Below the pieces are notes generated by a model. That model saw nothing but the letters and a program-made list of their open reading frames with translations, was not told the origin of the DNA and did no database searches. The translations under genes were made by a program, and so were the position numbers. Positions 16,396 to 26,919 of a stretch of 64,000 bases of DNA are shown one piece after another; position 1 is the first letter of the stretch, and each line of letters starts with the position of its first letter. Origin of the DNA: Streptomyces sp. AC512_CC834 (lineage in GTDB: Bacteria > Actinomycetota > Actinomycetes > Streptomycetales > Streptomycetaceae); the NCBI RefSeq assembly GCF_019049325.1, contig NZ_JAGMUO010000065.1:434001-498000 (forward strand). Reading direction: 5' to 3'.

Positions 16396-18061
16396 CCCGC
16401 CTCCGGCTCCGGGCCGGATCGGTGTCGAGGCGGCAGTAGCAGGACGCCTCGACCGGTACGTCCGCCAGAGCGGCGGCAAGCTTCAACTGCTGTGCCAGGA
16501 TCCGCGCCTCCGCCGCCCTGCCCAGCCGCACCAGGCACTCGTGGAGCCCGTGCAGGGCCCAGACGTTGTTCGGGTGCTGGAGCGGGCGGGGCAGGGTGTC
16601 GTCCAGGCCCAGGTCGGCCCGGTAGACCGCCTCGGCCTCGGTGATCCGGCCCTGTTCCAGGAGCAGGGCGCCGTAGGCGTGCCGGGTGGGCTGCATCCAG
16701 CCCCAGGGCTCGTCGTAGGGGAGGTCGCCGTCCAGCTCGATCGAGCGTTCCAGGGCGGCGAAGGCGGCGGCGTGGTCGCCCCTGCGGTACTCCAGTTCGC
16801 CGTCGAGCATGGCCGAGGCGATGGCCAGGATGTCGGCGCAGGTGTTGTTGAACAGCGTGCGGGACTCCGGCACCCGGACGACCGCCTCGCGGAACAGGTC
16901 GCGTTCGGCCTGCGCCTGCGCGACCCGGCCGGTGGCCGAGAGGGCGACGCCGCGGGCGTAGTGCAGCATCGCGGTCGTCACGCAGTACAGGCGCGGGTCG
17001 GCCGGCAGCCGCAGGGCGAGGATGTCCGTCCAGCGGCCGAACCGGATCAGCACGTGCACCCGCATGGCCAGGAAGCCCTCGAGCCAGTCGGCCATCGGCG
17101 GGCTCTCCACCCGCAGCAGTTCCTCGGGAACGGAGGCCTCAAGCCGGGCGGCGGTGTCGAGGGCGACCTCGTACTGCCCCAGGAACATCGCGCCGTAGAT
17201 CCTGAAGTGGTAGTTGTGCGAGCGGTAGAGGGTGTAGAAGTTCATCGCCCCAGCACGCGCGCGGTACTTCTCGTCGGCGGCGATCGCGGCGTCGTTGTCC
17301 GACACCACGCGGCGGTAGTCGCCGCACAGCACTTCGAGGTGCGACGGCATGTGCAGGAGGTGCCCGGCGTCGGGCACCAGGCCGCGCAGCCGGTCGGCGA
17401 CCCTGAGGGCCGCCTCGGGGGTGGGGGACATCTCCATCAGGTGGATGTAGAGGTGCAGGACGCCGGGGTGGTCGCGGCCGCCGTCGGCGGCCAGGGCCCG
17501 GTCGAGCACCTCCTTCGCCGCCAGGGTGCGCGCCCCCTCCGCGGGCAGTCCCGTGCGCAGGTCCCACAACTGCCAGGGCGTCAGGTTCATCAGGGCGTCG
17601 GCGTAGAGGGTGGCCACGTCCGGGTCGTCGGGGGCCCGTTCGTACACGGCGCGCATGCTGTCGGCGTACGGCGCGTTCCACACCGAGCAGTCCTCGACGG
17701 CACCCGCCTGCGGGTAGCGGGCGCGCAGGGCGCCGATCAGGGCGCGCTCGACCGGGGTGGCCCGGGTGGCCAGGTCGTGGGCGCGTTCGACGGCGGCGTG
17801 GGTGCGGTCCACGGTCCGGGTCAGCTCCTCGGCGCCGAAGGCCTCCCACGGCTTGTTGTAGTTGGGGCCGAGTGCGTATGCGATGCCCCAGTGGGCCATG
17901 GCGCAGTCCGGGTCCGCCGCGGTGGCGGCCTCGAAGCACGCGACGGCCTCCTCGTGGTGGAAGGCGTACGTCCACACCAGCCCGCGGTCGAACCACCGCT
18001 GGGCCTCGGGCGACGAGGTCGTCACCGGGCGGCCGTGGCTGCCCAGGTCGTAGTAGTCCAT
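16385..18061 (-). CDS. TPR-repeat protein of unknown function
   Basis: Protein of 558 aa made largely of tetratricopeptide-type helical pairs. An N-terminal pair (AQRWFDRGLVWTYAFHHEEA, CFEAATAADPDCAMAHWGIA) opens it and further pairs lie near the C-terminus (YGALLLEQGRITEAEAVYRA, ALHGLHECLVRLGRAAEARI). No signal peptide or catalytic motif was recognised. The pattern fits a widespread soluble family of TPR proteins with no assigned role. The ATG at 18061 has no clear ribosome-binding site but a TATACG hexamer lies just upstream, so a leaderless transcript is possible. Confidence 0.8.
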   Translation of the reverse strand: MDYYDLGSHGRPVTTSSPEAQRWFDRGLVWTYAFHHEEAVACFEAATAADPDCAMAHWGIAYALGPNYNKPWEAFGAEELTRTVDRTHAAVERAHDLATRATPVERALIGALRARYPQAGAVEDCSVWNAPYADSMRAVYERAPDDPDVATLYADALMNLTPWQLWDLRTGLPAEGARTLAAKEVLDRALAADGGRDHPGVLHLYIHLMEMSPTPEAALRVADRLRGLVPDAGHLLHMPSHLEVLCGDYRRVVSDNDAAIAADEKYRARAGAMNFYTLYRSHNYHFRIYGAMFLGQYEVALDTAARLEASVPEELLRVESPPMADWLEGFLAMRVHVLIRFGRWTDILALRLPADPRLYCVTTAMLHYARGVALSATGRVAQAQAERDLFREAVVRVPESRTLFNNTCADILAIASAMLDGELEYRRGDHAAAFAALERSIELDGDLPYDEPWGWMQPTRHAYGALLLEQGRITEAEAVYRADLGLDDTLPRPLQHPNNVWALHGLHECLVRLGRAAEARILAQQLKLAAALADVPVEASCYCRLDTDPARSRRRVRR

Positions 18062-18182
18062 GTAGGGACGTATACCGCACGCGGGATGGTCGCGGAGCAC
18101 TTCGGCGGACGGCCGCACCGGCCGGTGTCCCCGCCGGACGCGGCGCGCCCGGCGGGGGGTGGGGGGACGGGGGTGGCGTGGG

Positions 18183-18860
18183 TCAGCCGAAGTCGACGTC
18201 GCTGCACAGGAAGTACGTCTGGTCCATGTGCGACGCCTGCCAGATCGTGTAGACGACGTGCCGGCCGCTCAGGCCCGAGGTACTCACCGGGATCTCGTAG
18301 TTCTGGCTGGGCGCGTAGCTGCCGGTGCGCGCGACCTGCTGAAGGTCACCCCAGGTCAGGGGCTGCGTGGTGGGGTCGAACCCCTGCCGGGTGACGTAGA
18401 CCAGGAAGTAGTCGGCTCCGTGGCTGGCCTGGTCGTAGAGCTTGACGGTGAAGTCGTCGGTGATGTCCGTGGTCTGCCACGCGCCCACGGCGTCGAGCGA
18501 GTTGTAGCGTCCGCCCTCGGTCCGGCCGCCGCTGCAGAGCTGACCGTCGGGGACGACGGCCTGGAAGTCGCCGGCGGAGCCGTTGCGGTACAGGCCGTTC
18601 CAGTTCCACATGGCGTTGGGGTTGTCCTGCCACGCCTGCCAGCACATGGGGTCCTGGTCGGCCATGGCCGGGTTCTGGAAGTCGTCTCCCCAGCGCTCCC
18701 AGCAGCCGTAGTTGCGGGACGCGGGGTCGACGACCGAGCCGTGGGCGACGGCGGTACCGCTCCAGGGGATCAGGGTGAGCAGGGCCGCGGTCAGGGTGCT
18801 GAGGGCGAGGGTCGTCGCTCGTCGGATTCGCTTGGTTTTGATGTGATCATGACAAGTCAT
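18183..18860 (-). CDS. Lytic polysaccharide monooxygenase, AA10 family
   Basis: Secreted copper enzyme of 225 aa. A basic N-terminus and hydrophobic helix end in AVA before His40, so the mature protein starts HGSVVDPASRNYGC, with the N-terminal histidine that forms the copper histidine brace. The second copper His lies in YDQASHGADYF. The protein is a single catalytic domain of about 186 residues without a carbohydrate-binding module. It oxidatively cleaves cellulose or chitin. The perfect CebR box upstream points to cellulose-linked control. The ATG at 18860 follows AAGGAC; an in-frame start 80 codons upstream is rejected. Confidence 0.93.
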   Translation of the reverse strand: MTCHDHIKTKRIRRATTLALSTLTAALLTLIPWSGTAVAHGSVVDPASRNYGCWERWGDDFQNPAMADQDPMCWQAWQDNPNAMWNWNGLYRNGSAGDFQAVVPDGQLCSGGRTEGGRYNSLDAVGAWQTTDITDDFTVKLYDQASHGADYFLVYVTRQGFDPTTQPLTWGDLQQVARTGSYAPSQNYEIPVSTSGLSGRHVVYTIWQASHMDQTYFLCSDVDFG

Positions 18861-18927
18861 GATGTCCTTCTTCCACGTGGGGGGACAACGGAGAGCAAGG
18901 GACCCGAGGTGCGAGTGGGGATGCCAG

Positions 18928-18941
18928 TGGGAGCGCTCCCA
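18928..18941. promoter_or_regulatory. CebR operator
   Basis: Perfect 14-bp palindrome TGGGAGCGCTCCCA, identical to the known binding consensus of the cellobiose-responsive LacI-family repressor CebR of Streptomyces. It lies 68 bp upstream of the LPMO start, placing that gene in the cellulose regulon. Confidence 0.85.
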
Positions 18942-19061
18942 AGGTCCCGTCGGAGACCAGGCTGCGCCCGGGTGGGCGGATTGGCAACATTCGAATGAGC
19001 CAGTTCCCGCCCCGCGATGGCGTGTTCGTTGCGTTCGATTTGTTCGATTCGTTTGACACGG

Positions 19062-19093
19062 CGGGCGGGCGGGGTGGTTCCCCCGCCCGCCCG
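19062..19093. terminator. Strong hairpin downstream of the DUF1996 gene
   Basis: CGGGCGGGCGGGG and CCCCGCCCGCCCG form a perfect 13-bp stem with a 6-nt loop, 15 nt past the stop of the leftward DUF1996 gene. It has no T-tract, as is common in Streptomyces. Confidence 0.65.
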
Positions 19094-19107
19094 TCGTCAT
19101 GCCGGTG

Positions 19108-21159
<2,052 letters not shown>

Positions 21160-21330
21160 GAAATGCCCCCGGCTCCATACGGAACCGGGGGCCGGAGCGT
21201 TCAAACGCCTCAGGAATTCTCAGCGATCCCTCACCTGGCGGGCACGGCATCAGCCGGATCGAGTCGCCGCTTCCCTCCCGGGCCACTCGCCCGAAGGGCC
21301 CCTTGTCGGCCGCTCGCTCCTGGTGGAACG

Positions 21331-22029
21331 ATGACCACGGCACCGGCTCACCGCACCGAAGGGACCGCCGTGACCAAGGACGACCAGCACCGGCCGGAGG
21401 CCGCCGCCGCGTTCGACGCGCTGGGCGCCGAGTACGAGAAGGCGTTCGCCGGGTCGAAGACGCACCGCCGCTCGCTGGAGTGGCTGCTCGCGCGGCTCGC
21501 GCCCGGCAGCCGGGTGCTGGACGTGGGCAGCGGCACGGGCAGGCCCACCGCCGAGACCCTCGCCGCGGCCGGGCACGAGGTGCTGGGCATCGACATCTCC
21601 CCCGTCATGGTGGAGCTGGCCGCACGGCAGGTGCCGGCCGCCGCCTTCCAGTGCGCCGACATCCGTGACGTACCGCTCGCGGACGCCTCGTTCGACGCCG
21701 TATGCGTGTACTTCTCGCTGCTCCAACTGGACCGGATGGAGCAGAAGGCACTCGTCCGGCGTCTGGTGCGGCTGCTGAAGCCGGAGGGGCACCTGGTCCT
21801 GGCCACGGTGCCGCTGGACGTGGAGGGCGTCGACGCCACCTTCATGGGGCAGCCCGTGCGCGTGACCAGCTTCCCCGCACAGGACCTCACCGCCCTGGCC
21901 GAGGAGGCAGGCCTGGAGGTGCTGGCGCAGGAGGCGTCGCTCTTCACCCCCGCACACCCGGACGCCCGGCCGGAGCCGCACCTCTTCCTGCACTGCCGAC
22001 GCCGGTCCACCACCGCGCCGCACGCCTGA
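21331..22029 (+). CDS. Class I SAM-dependent methyltransferase
   Basis: Protein of 232 aa with the SAM-binding glycine motif RVLDVGSGTGRPTAE, the acidic post-strand motif LGIDISPVMVELA, QCADIRDVPLADASFDAV and LKPEGHLVLATV. It belongs to the Methyltransf_11/25 group; the substrate is unknown. A GTG at 21370 is an alternative start that would remove a 13-residue N-terminal extension. It lies just before the gas-vesicle operon on the same strand, but a hairpin separates them. Confidence 0.83.
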   Translation: MTTAPAHRTEGTAVTKDDQHRPEAAAAFDALGAEYEKAFAGSKTHRRSLEWLLARLAPGSRVLDVGSGTGRPTAETLAAAGHEVLGIDISPVMVELAARQVPAAAFQCADIRDVPLADASFDAVCVYFSLLQLDRMEQKALVRRLVRLLKPEGHLVLATVPLDVEGVDATFMGQPVRVTSFPAQDLTALAEEAGLEVLAQEASLFTPAHPDARPEPHLFLHCRRRSTTAPHA

Positions 22030-22036
22030 CACACCT

Positions 22037-22061
22037 CCCCTCGGGCGGTGTACGCCCGGGG
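22037..22061 (+). terminator. Hairpin between methyltransferase and gvpO
   Basis: CCCC-T-CGGGCG pairs with CGCCCG-GGG around a GTGTA loop (6-bp perfect core extended past a bulge). It lies 8 nt after the methyltransferase stop and probably insulates the gas-vesicle operon from it. Confidence 0.45.
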
Positions 22062-22123
22062 CGCCCCCCGGATGGGGTAACTGCGCACGCGAGGACCGGG
22101 ACCCCACGGTCAGAGTGGGCAGC

Positions 22124-22450
22124 ATGACAGAACCTGGCGAGCGACGGCGCCGCACGACGTCCACGACGTCCACGACCACGCGCGAGCGTGCCGTGCAGGG
22201 TGCTCAGGACGCCGCGCGACGTGCCGCCGACGCCCTGTCCGAGCTGATCCGGCACCACCTGGAGGGGGTCTCCGCGGTGTGCCGGAGCGAGGACGGCGGC
22301 TGGATCGTCAACGTGGACGTGCTGGAGGTGGCCCGCATCCCCGACACCACCAGTCTGCTGGCCACCTACGAGGTCGAGCTGGACCATGCCTGCGACCTGA
22401 TCCAGTACCGCAGGATCGCGCGCTACCGACGCGGTGCCCAGGACCAGTGA
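22124..22450 (+). CDS. gvpO: Gas vesicle protein GvpO
   Basis: First gene of the gas-vesicle operon, 108 aa. It has a Thr/Arg-rich N-terminus, then the GvpO core AADALSELIRHHLEGVSAVC and GGWIVNVDVLEVARIPDTTS, ending in YEVELDHACDLIQYRRIARY. GvpO is a minor, conserved actinobacterial Gvp protein of unclear role. An in-frame GTG three codons upstream is possible. It is followed after 36 nt by gvpA. Confidence 0.88.
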   Translation: MTEPGERRRRTTSTTSTTTRERAVQGAQDAARRAADALSELIRHHLEGVSAVCRSEDGGWIVNVDVLEVARIPDTTSLLATYEVELDHACDLIQYRRIARYRRGAQDQ

Positions 22451-22486
22451 GCGGACCGTGAGGCCCGCACCCGGAAGGACCACCGC

Positions 22487-22966
22487 ATGATCCCCTACGA
22501 CGACGAGATCGTCTGCGCACCCCGCGCGGGAACCCTTTACGACGTCCTCGAACTCATCCTCGACCGCGGCATGGTGATCGACGTCTTCGTGCGCGTCTCC
22601 CTCGTCGGCATCGAGATCCTCAAGGTGGACGCACGCATCGTGGTCGCGAGCGTCGACACGTATCTGCGGTTCGCCGAGGCCTGCAACCGCCTGGACCTCG
22701 AGCACGACGTGCGCTCCACGACCGTTCCCGAGCTGCTCGGCGGTCCGGTCGCCAAGAGCGTGGGCAGGGCGGGCGCCAGGCGGACCGCGCGCTCCCTGAC
22801 CGACAAGGTGCGCGACGTCCTCACGCCCGAGCACGAACCCGAGCAGGAGGCGGAGGAGGAGGAACCCCTTCCCCGCGAGCGCCCGGAGCGTGGCAGGAGC
22901 GCCCAGCGGCCCCGCGGCCGACCGGCCGGCCGCCCCCGCAGGCGCACTGAGACGGAGGACGAATGA
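22487..22966 (+). CDS. gvpA: Gas vesicle structural protein GvpA, C-terminally extended
   Basis: The GvpA fold is clear in residues 15-70 (LYDVLELILDRGMVIDVFVR, VSLVGIEILKVDARIVVASV, DTYLRFAEACNRL), the amphipathic helices and strands that build the gas-permeable rib shell. Classical GvpA is about 70-80 residues; this one is 159 because of a charged, disordered tail rich in Glu, Arg and Pro (about 115-159). Actinobacterial gvp clusters often carry such forms. Whether this one can form a true shell or acts as a GvpJ/M-like nucleator cannot be told from sequence. Its stop overlaps the gvpF start (ATGA). Confidence 0.88.
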   Translation: MIPYDDEIVCAPRAGTLYDVLELILDRGMVIDVFVRVSLVGIEILKVDARIVVASVDTYLRFAEACNRLDLEHDVRSTTVPELLGGPVAKSVGRAGARRTARSLTDKVRDVLTPEHEPEQEAEEEEPLPRERPERGRSAQRPRGRPAGRPRRRTETEDE

Positions 22967-23757
22967 CCGCGCCCGTCACCACCACCGCCACCAGCACCAC
23001 CAGCACCACTGACCCCGCCCCCGCCTCCGCGCAGAAGGCCCTGTACGTCTACGGCATCACCCCCGCCGGGGTTCGCACACCCCGCTCCCCCGGTGTCGAC
23101 GGCGCCCCGGTGCGACTGCTGACCGAGTCCGGTCTGTGCGCCGCGGTGTCGGCCGCACCCCCACGGCTCCGGCCCCGGCGCCGTGACCTGCTGGCCCACC
23201 AGGCCGTCCTGGACGAACTGGCGGCACAGGGCCCCCTGCTGCCCATGCGGTTCGCGGTCCTCAGCCCCCGGACCGACACCCTGACCTCCCAACTGCGCAC
23301 CGACGCAGCCCACTTGGCCGGACAGCTCGACGGCGTACGCGGATGCGTGGAAATGAACGTCAAGGGCACGGTGGTGCCCGGCCACTTCGCCGATCTGGTG
23401 CGCCGGGACGATAATCTGCGGAACCTGGCCCTGCGCACCCGACGCCGGCCCGACTACGAGGCCAACGTGCGGCTGGGTGAGGCGATCGCCCTCGGTGTGC
23501 GCCGCGAGGCGCGGCGTGCGGCCCGGGAGGTCATCGACCACCTGGCCCCGCTCGCCGTGCGTACGGTCCAGGGCGCGACGGACGACGAGCAGGTGCTCAG
23601 CGCCTCGTTCCTGCTGCGCTCGGCGGACGAGACGCGGTTCCGGGAGGCGGTGGCTGCACGGGCACGTGCTTGCGGGGGCCGGCTTGCACTCGGCGTGACC
23701 GGGCCGCTGCCGTGCTACAGCTTCGTCGACCCGCGCCCCGCGCCGAACGGCCGGTGA
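22963..23757 (+). CDS. gvpF: Gas vesicle protein GvpF
   Basis: GvpF/GvpL-family protein of 264 aa, with a Thr/Ser-rich N-terminus and then ALYVYGITPAGV, VLDELAAQGPLLPMRFAVLS, GCVEMNVKG and the C-terminal LGVTGPLPCYSFVD. GvpF sits at the gas-facing surface and takes part in assembly initiation. It overlaps gvpA by 4 nt; gvpG follows after 4 nt. A second member of the family, gvpL, lies later in the operon. Confidence 0.92.
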   Translation: MTAPVTTTATSTTSTTDPAPASAQKALYVYGITPAGVRTPRSPGVDGAPVRLLTESGLCAAVSAAPPRLRPRRRDLLAHQAVLDELAAQGPLLPMRFAVLSPRTDTLTSQLRTDAAHLAGQLDGVRGCVEMNVKGTVVPGHFADLVRRDDNLRNLALRTRRRPDYEANVRLGEAIALGVRREARRAAREVIDHLAPLAVRTVQGATDDEQVLSASFLLRSADETRFREAVAARARACGGRLALGVTGPLPCYSFVDPRPAPNGR

Positions 23758-23761
23758 GCGC

Positions 23762-24040
23762 GTGGGCATCGTGAGCGGTCTCCTCCTGCTGCCCCTCGCA
23801 CCGGTGCGCGGCACGGCGTGGATCGCCGACCACCTGCTCGAGGAGGCCCGGCGCCAGGTCCACGACCCACGCGCCGTACAGGCGCGGCTGGCCGCACTCA
23901 ACCGGGCCCTGGACGAGGGTGCCATCGGCGAGGCGGCCTTCGAACGGGAGGAGGAGCGTCTGCTCACCCTCCTCGAACGCCCGGCCCGGCCCGCCGGCCG
24001 GACGACAACCACGCGACGAGCACGGAGAAGACACGTATGA
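23762..24040 (+). CDS. gvpG: Gas vesicle protein GvpG
   Basis: Small protein of 92 aa with the GvpG pattern: hydrophobic start GIVSGLLLLPLAPVRGTAWI, then helical DHLLEEARRQVHDPRAVQAR and ALDEGAIGEAAFEREEERLL. It is an assembly factor of the gas vesicle nucleation complex. GTG start. The stop overlaps the ATG of gvpY. Confidence 0.9.
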   Translation: MGIVSGLLLLPLAPVRGTAWIADHLLEEARRQVHDPRAVQARLAALNRALDEGAIGEAAFEREEERLLTLLERPARPAGRTTTTRRARRRHV

Positions 24041-24561
24041 GCGACAGTAAGACGGCCCTGGCGGCCGCCATGGCGGGCGGATATCTCCTGGGCCGCACGA
24101 AGAAGGCCAAACTGGCCTTCGCGGTCGGCTCCTACCTCGCCGGGCGCCGCATCGGCCTCTCCCCCGGCCAGGTGCTGTCCCAGGGCCTGGGCGACCTGCA
24201 GCAGATGCCGCAGGTCCGGGAACTGACCGAGCGGGTGCGCGGCGAGCTGCTGACCGCCGGACGCGCGGCCGTCACCGCCGCCGCGAACCGCAGGCTCACC
24301 GGCCTCGCGGACACCCTCCGCGACCGGACCGAGGCGCTCACCGGGGAGAGCCTGCGGGACAACGCGGACGACACGGACGACGCGGCCGACGACGCCCGGG
24401 AGGAAGACCGCGAGCCCGCGCCCGCACCGCCGCGCCACCGGACTGCCAAGAAGGCCGCGAAGAAGGCCGCGAAGAGGCCGGCGAAGCACGCCGCGAAGAA
24501 GCCCGTGCCCGCGAAGAAGGCGGCCACGGCCCCGGCCCGGCGCGGAGGTGGGCGCGGATGA
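24037..24561 (+). CDS. gvpY: Gas vesicle cluster protein GvpY
   Basis: Protein of 174 aa found in actinobacterial gvp clusters. The N-terminus is a Gly/Ala-rich amphipathic stretch (TALAAAMAGGYLLGRTKKAK), followed by a helical middle and a lysine/alanine-rich histone-like tail (KKAAKKAAKRPAKHAAKKPV). The tail suggests binding to acidic partners, possibly the Asp/Glu-rich tail of GvpZ encoded next. The biochemical role is unknown. It overlaps both neighbours by 4 nt. Confidence 0.75.
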   Translation: MSDSKTALAAAMAGGYLLGRTKKAKLAFAVGSYLAGRRIGLSPGQVLSQGLGDLQQMPQVRELTERVRGELLTAGRAAVTAAANRRLTGLADTLRDRTEALTGESLRDNADDTDDAADDAREEDREPAPAPPRHRTAKKAAKKAAKRPAKHAAKKPVPAKKAATAPARRGGGRG

Positions 24562-25439
24562 CCCCCGACCGGCAGGACGAGGGTGCGCCGTCCCCCCTCG
24601 GCGAACTCAAGGACGCTCTCGGCGGATACCTCTCCGCCACCGGCCACAGCCTCGTCGGCAAGGCGGGGAAGCGGATCGGGAGCCTGACGGACAGCCTGAC
24701 CACATCCGCCGGCGGCGGCTCCGAGAACGGCGGCTCCCACAACGGCGGCTCCAAGGGCGGCGGCAGTTCCAAGACCGGCGGCGGCAGCGTCAAGGCGACG
24801 CACATCATGGAGGTCGTCGACATCGGCGTCCCCCTGCGCCGTGTCTACGACCAGTGGACGCAGTTCCAGGAGTTCAGCGACTTCACCAAGGGCGTCCGCA
24901 GTGTCAACGCCGAGGACGAGGTGACGTCGAACTGGAACGTCAAGGTCGGTCCGTCCAGCCGAAGCTGGAAGGCGACCGTCGAGGAGCAGGTCCCGGACGA
25001 ACGGATCGTCTGGACGTCCGAGGGCGCCAAGGGCAGCACCCGCGGGGTGGTCAGTTTCCACGAACTGGCGCCCCGGCTGACCCGGGTGGTCGTGGTCGTC
25101 GAGTACTACCCGGCGGGCTTCTTCGAGAAGACCGGCAACCTCTGGCGGGCGCAGGGCCGCCGACTGCGCCTGGACCTCAAGCACTTCGCGCGGCACGTGA
25201 CCCTGATGGGCGACGAGGAGGAGATCGAGGGCTGGCGCGGCGAGATCCGCGACGGCGAGGTCGTCAGGAGCCACGAGGAGGCGCTGGAGGAAGAGGAGAA
25301 CGCCGAGGACGGCGACGAGAACGACACCGAAGACGAGTACGAGGACGAAGAGGACGAAGAGGACGGTGAGTACGACGACGAGGACGAGGAGGAGGAAGAG
25401 GCGTATGAGGACGACGAACGCGCCCGCCCGTACCGCTGA
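24558..25439 (+). CDS. gvpZ: Gas vesicle cluster protein GvpZ, SRPBCC fold
   Basis: Protein of 293 aa. A Gly/Ser-rich segment (about 50-78) precedes an SRPBCC/polyketide-cyclase-like domain (about 82-225; VVDIGVPLRRVYDQWTQFQE, VEEQVPDERIVWTSEGAKGS). The tail, from about residue 237, is an almost uninterrupted Glu/Asp run encoded by GAG/GAC codons. SRPBCC proteins bind hydrophobic ligands. The acidic tail and the basic tail of GvpY make a plausible charge pair, which is inference. The final Asp/Glu repeats are prone to length changes. Confidence 0.78.
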   Translation: MTPDRQDEGAPSPLGELKDALGGYLSATGHSLVGKAGKRIGSLTDSLTTSAGGGSENGGSHNGGSKGGGSSKTGGGSVKATHIMEVVDIGVPLRRVYDQWTQFQEFSDFTKGVRSVNAEDEVTSNWNVKVGPSSRSWKATVEEQVPDERIVWTSEGAKGSTRGVVSFHELAPRLTRVVVVVEYYPAGFFEKTGNLWRAQGRRLRLDLKHFARHVTLMGDEEEIEGWRGEIRDGEVVRSHEEALEEEENAEDGDENDTEDEYEDEEDEEDGEYDDEDEEEEEAYEDDERARPYR

Positions 25440-25457
25440 CGCCGCGGGGAGCACGCG

Positions 25458-25802
25458 GTGACGGACCTCGACCACCGGTACACGGGCCCGGAGACACAGC
25501 TCTGCGCACCTGCCACCGGCAGCCTCGCCGACCTCCTCGAACGGGTCCTCGACAAGGGCATCGTCATCGCCGGCGACATCAAGATCGACCTGCTCGACAT
25601 CGAGCTGCTCACGATCCGGCTGCGGCTGTTCATCGCCTCGGTGGACACCGCGAAGAAGGCGGGCATCGACTGGTGGGAGACCGATCCCGCGTTGTCGTCC
25701 CGGGCCGCGCGGGACGCGCTCGCCGAGGAGAACGCGCGGTTGCGGGAGCGCCTCGACGCCCTGGAGGGGGCCGCCGAGGAGACGACGGGAGCCGTGCGAT
25801 GA
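25458..25802 (+). CDS. gvpJ: Gas vesicle protein GvpJ (GvpA-like)
   Basis: GvpA/J-family protein of 114 aa: SLADLLERVLDKGIVIAGDI, KIDLLDIELLTIRLRLFIAS, VDTAKKAGIDWW, then a short charged coiled-coil-like tail (LAEENARLRERLDALEGAAE). The WW and the tail favour the nucleation protein GvpJ over the main shell protein. GTG start; the TGA overlaps the gvpL ATG. Confidence 0.88.
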   Translation: MTDLDHRYTGPETQLCAPATGSLADLLERVLDKGIVIAGDIKIDLLDIELLTIRLRLFIASVDTAKKAGIDWWETDPALSSRAARDALAEENARLRERLDALEGAAEETTGAVR

Positions 25803-26674
25803 GCACGTACGCCGGCCCACCGGCGGCCCCCGGCGTCGTCTGCGCCTTCGCCGTCACCCGCACCCCGCCGGACCCCGCGGGGCTGGCCGCGGCGACGGGA
25901 CACGAGGAGGGCGGTCCGCTGCGCGTACTGAGCGCGGGCCGCGGCCTGTGCCTGATCGTCCAGGACGTGCCCGCCGCGTTGTTCGACGAGGAGGCGCTGA
26001 CGGAGCGGCTCAACCGGCCCGCCGACCTGGAACGCTGCGCGCGCGCCCATCACCGGGGCGTCGAGGCCGCGGCCGGGCGGGGTCCCGTGGTGCCGCTGCC
26101 GATGGCGACGCTGTACCGGGGCGACCCGACCGCCGCTCGGGCCGTCGCCGCCCGGCAGCAGGTGCTGGACACGCTGCTCGACCGCCTCCGGGACCGTACG
26201 GAATGGGCGGTGAAGGTGCATGCCGCGGAGGCCTCGCAGGACGCCCCAGCGGACGCGGGGACCGGCTCCGCCCCCGCCACCGGCTCCGTCCCCGGCGCCG
26301 GCGCCGCTGGACGGGCCTATCTCAGCCGGGCCAGCGCGCGGCGGCGCGACCGGCAGCACGCTCACGGGAAGGCCCTCGCCGAGGCGGAGGCCGTCGACGC
26401 GGAGCTGCGGCGCTACGCCGTCGCCGCGACGCGGCACCGCCCGCAGAGCGAGCGGCTGACGGGCCGCCGTGCCCCGCAGTTGCTCAACGTCGCCTACCTG
26501 GTGGAGGACGCGCGTCGCACCGAATTCACCCGCGCCCTCGCCCGGCTCACCGCCGACGGCCGGCACCCGTCGGTGCGGGTCGACGCCTCGGGCCCGTGGA
26601 TCCCGTACTCCTTCGCCCGCTGGGACGAGGACCCCGACCCGCAGGCCGGCCCGGATCAGGAGGTCCGTCCATGA
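25799..26674 (+). CDS. gvpL: Gas vesicle protein GvpL
   Basis: Second GvpF/L-family protein of the operon, 291 aa: VVCAFAVTRTPPDPAGL, HHRGVEAAAGRGPVVPLPMA, RTEWAVKVHA, and the C-terminal NVAYLVEDARRTEFTRALAR and DASGPWIPYSFA. An internal Ala/Gly/Pro linker (about 145-175) separates the two halves. It is an assembly factor. The start overlaps gvpJ and the end overlaps gvpS by 4 nt. Confidence 0.9.
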   Translation: MSTYAGPPAAPGVVCAFAVTRTPPDPAGLAAATGHEEGGPLRVLSAGRGLCLIVQDVPAALFDEEALTERLNRPADLERCARAHHRGVEAAAGRGPVVPLPMATLYRGDPTAARAVAARQQVLDTLLDRLRDRTEWAVKVHAAEASQDAPADAGTGSAPATGSVPGAGAAGRAYLSRASARRRDRQHAHGKALAEAEAVDAELRRYAVAATRHRPQSERLTGRRAPQLLNVAYLVEDARRTEFTRALARLTADGRHPSVRVDASGPWIPYSFARWDEDPDPQAGPDQEVRP

Positions 26675-26919
26675 CCGTCCCGGACGCCCGTACGCCGGGC
26701 CCGGCTCCCGTGCCCTGGGGCGGACCGGAGCCGTACGCACCGGTCGGGGTGCCCCTGGTCGACCTGCTGGACCGGGTGCTGGCGACCGGTGTCGTGGTCA
26801 GCGGCGATCTGGTCCTGGCCGTCGCGGACGTGCCGCTGGTGCGGATCTCCCTGCACGCACTGCTGTCGTCGGTGAACGAGCGAGTGCCCGCCCCCTGGCC
26901 GGACAGTGGGCCGCTGTGA
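26671..26919 (+). CDS. gvpS: Gas vesicle protein GvpS (GvpA-like)
   Basis: Third GvpA-family paralogue, 82 aa: GVPLVDLLDRVLATGVVVSG, DLVLAVADVPLVRISLHALL, SSVNERV. It is shorter and Pro-rich at both ends. It is probably a minor assembly or nucleation component. The ATG follows AGGAGG. The TGA overlaps the gvpK GTG. Confidence 0.85.
   Translation: MTVPDARTPGPAPVPWGGPEPYAPVGVPLVDLLDRVLATGVVVSGDLVLAVADVPLVRISLHALLSSVNERVPAPWPDSGPL

Noticed and set aside
22070..22082. GGGGTAACTG before gvpO as a SigB-type promoter
   Set aside because: The hexamer deviates from GGGTAC/T and no -35 element lies at the right distance.
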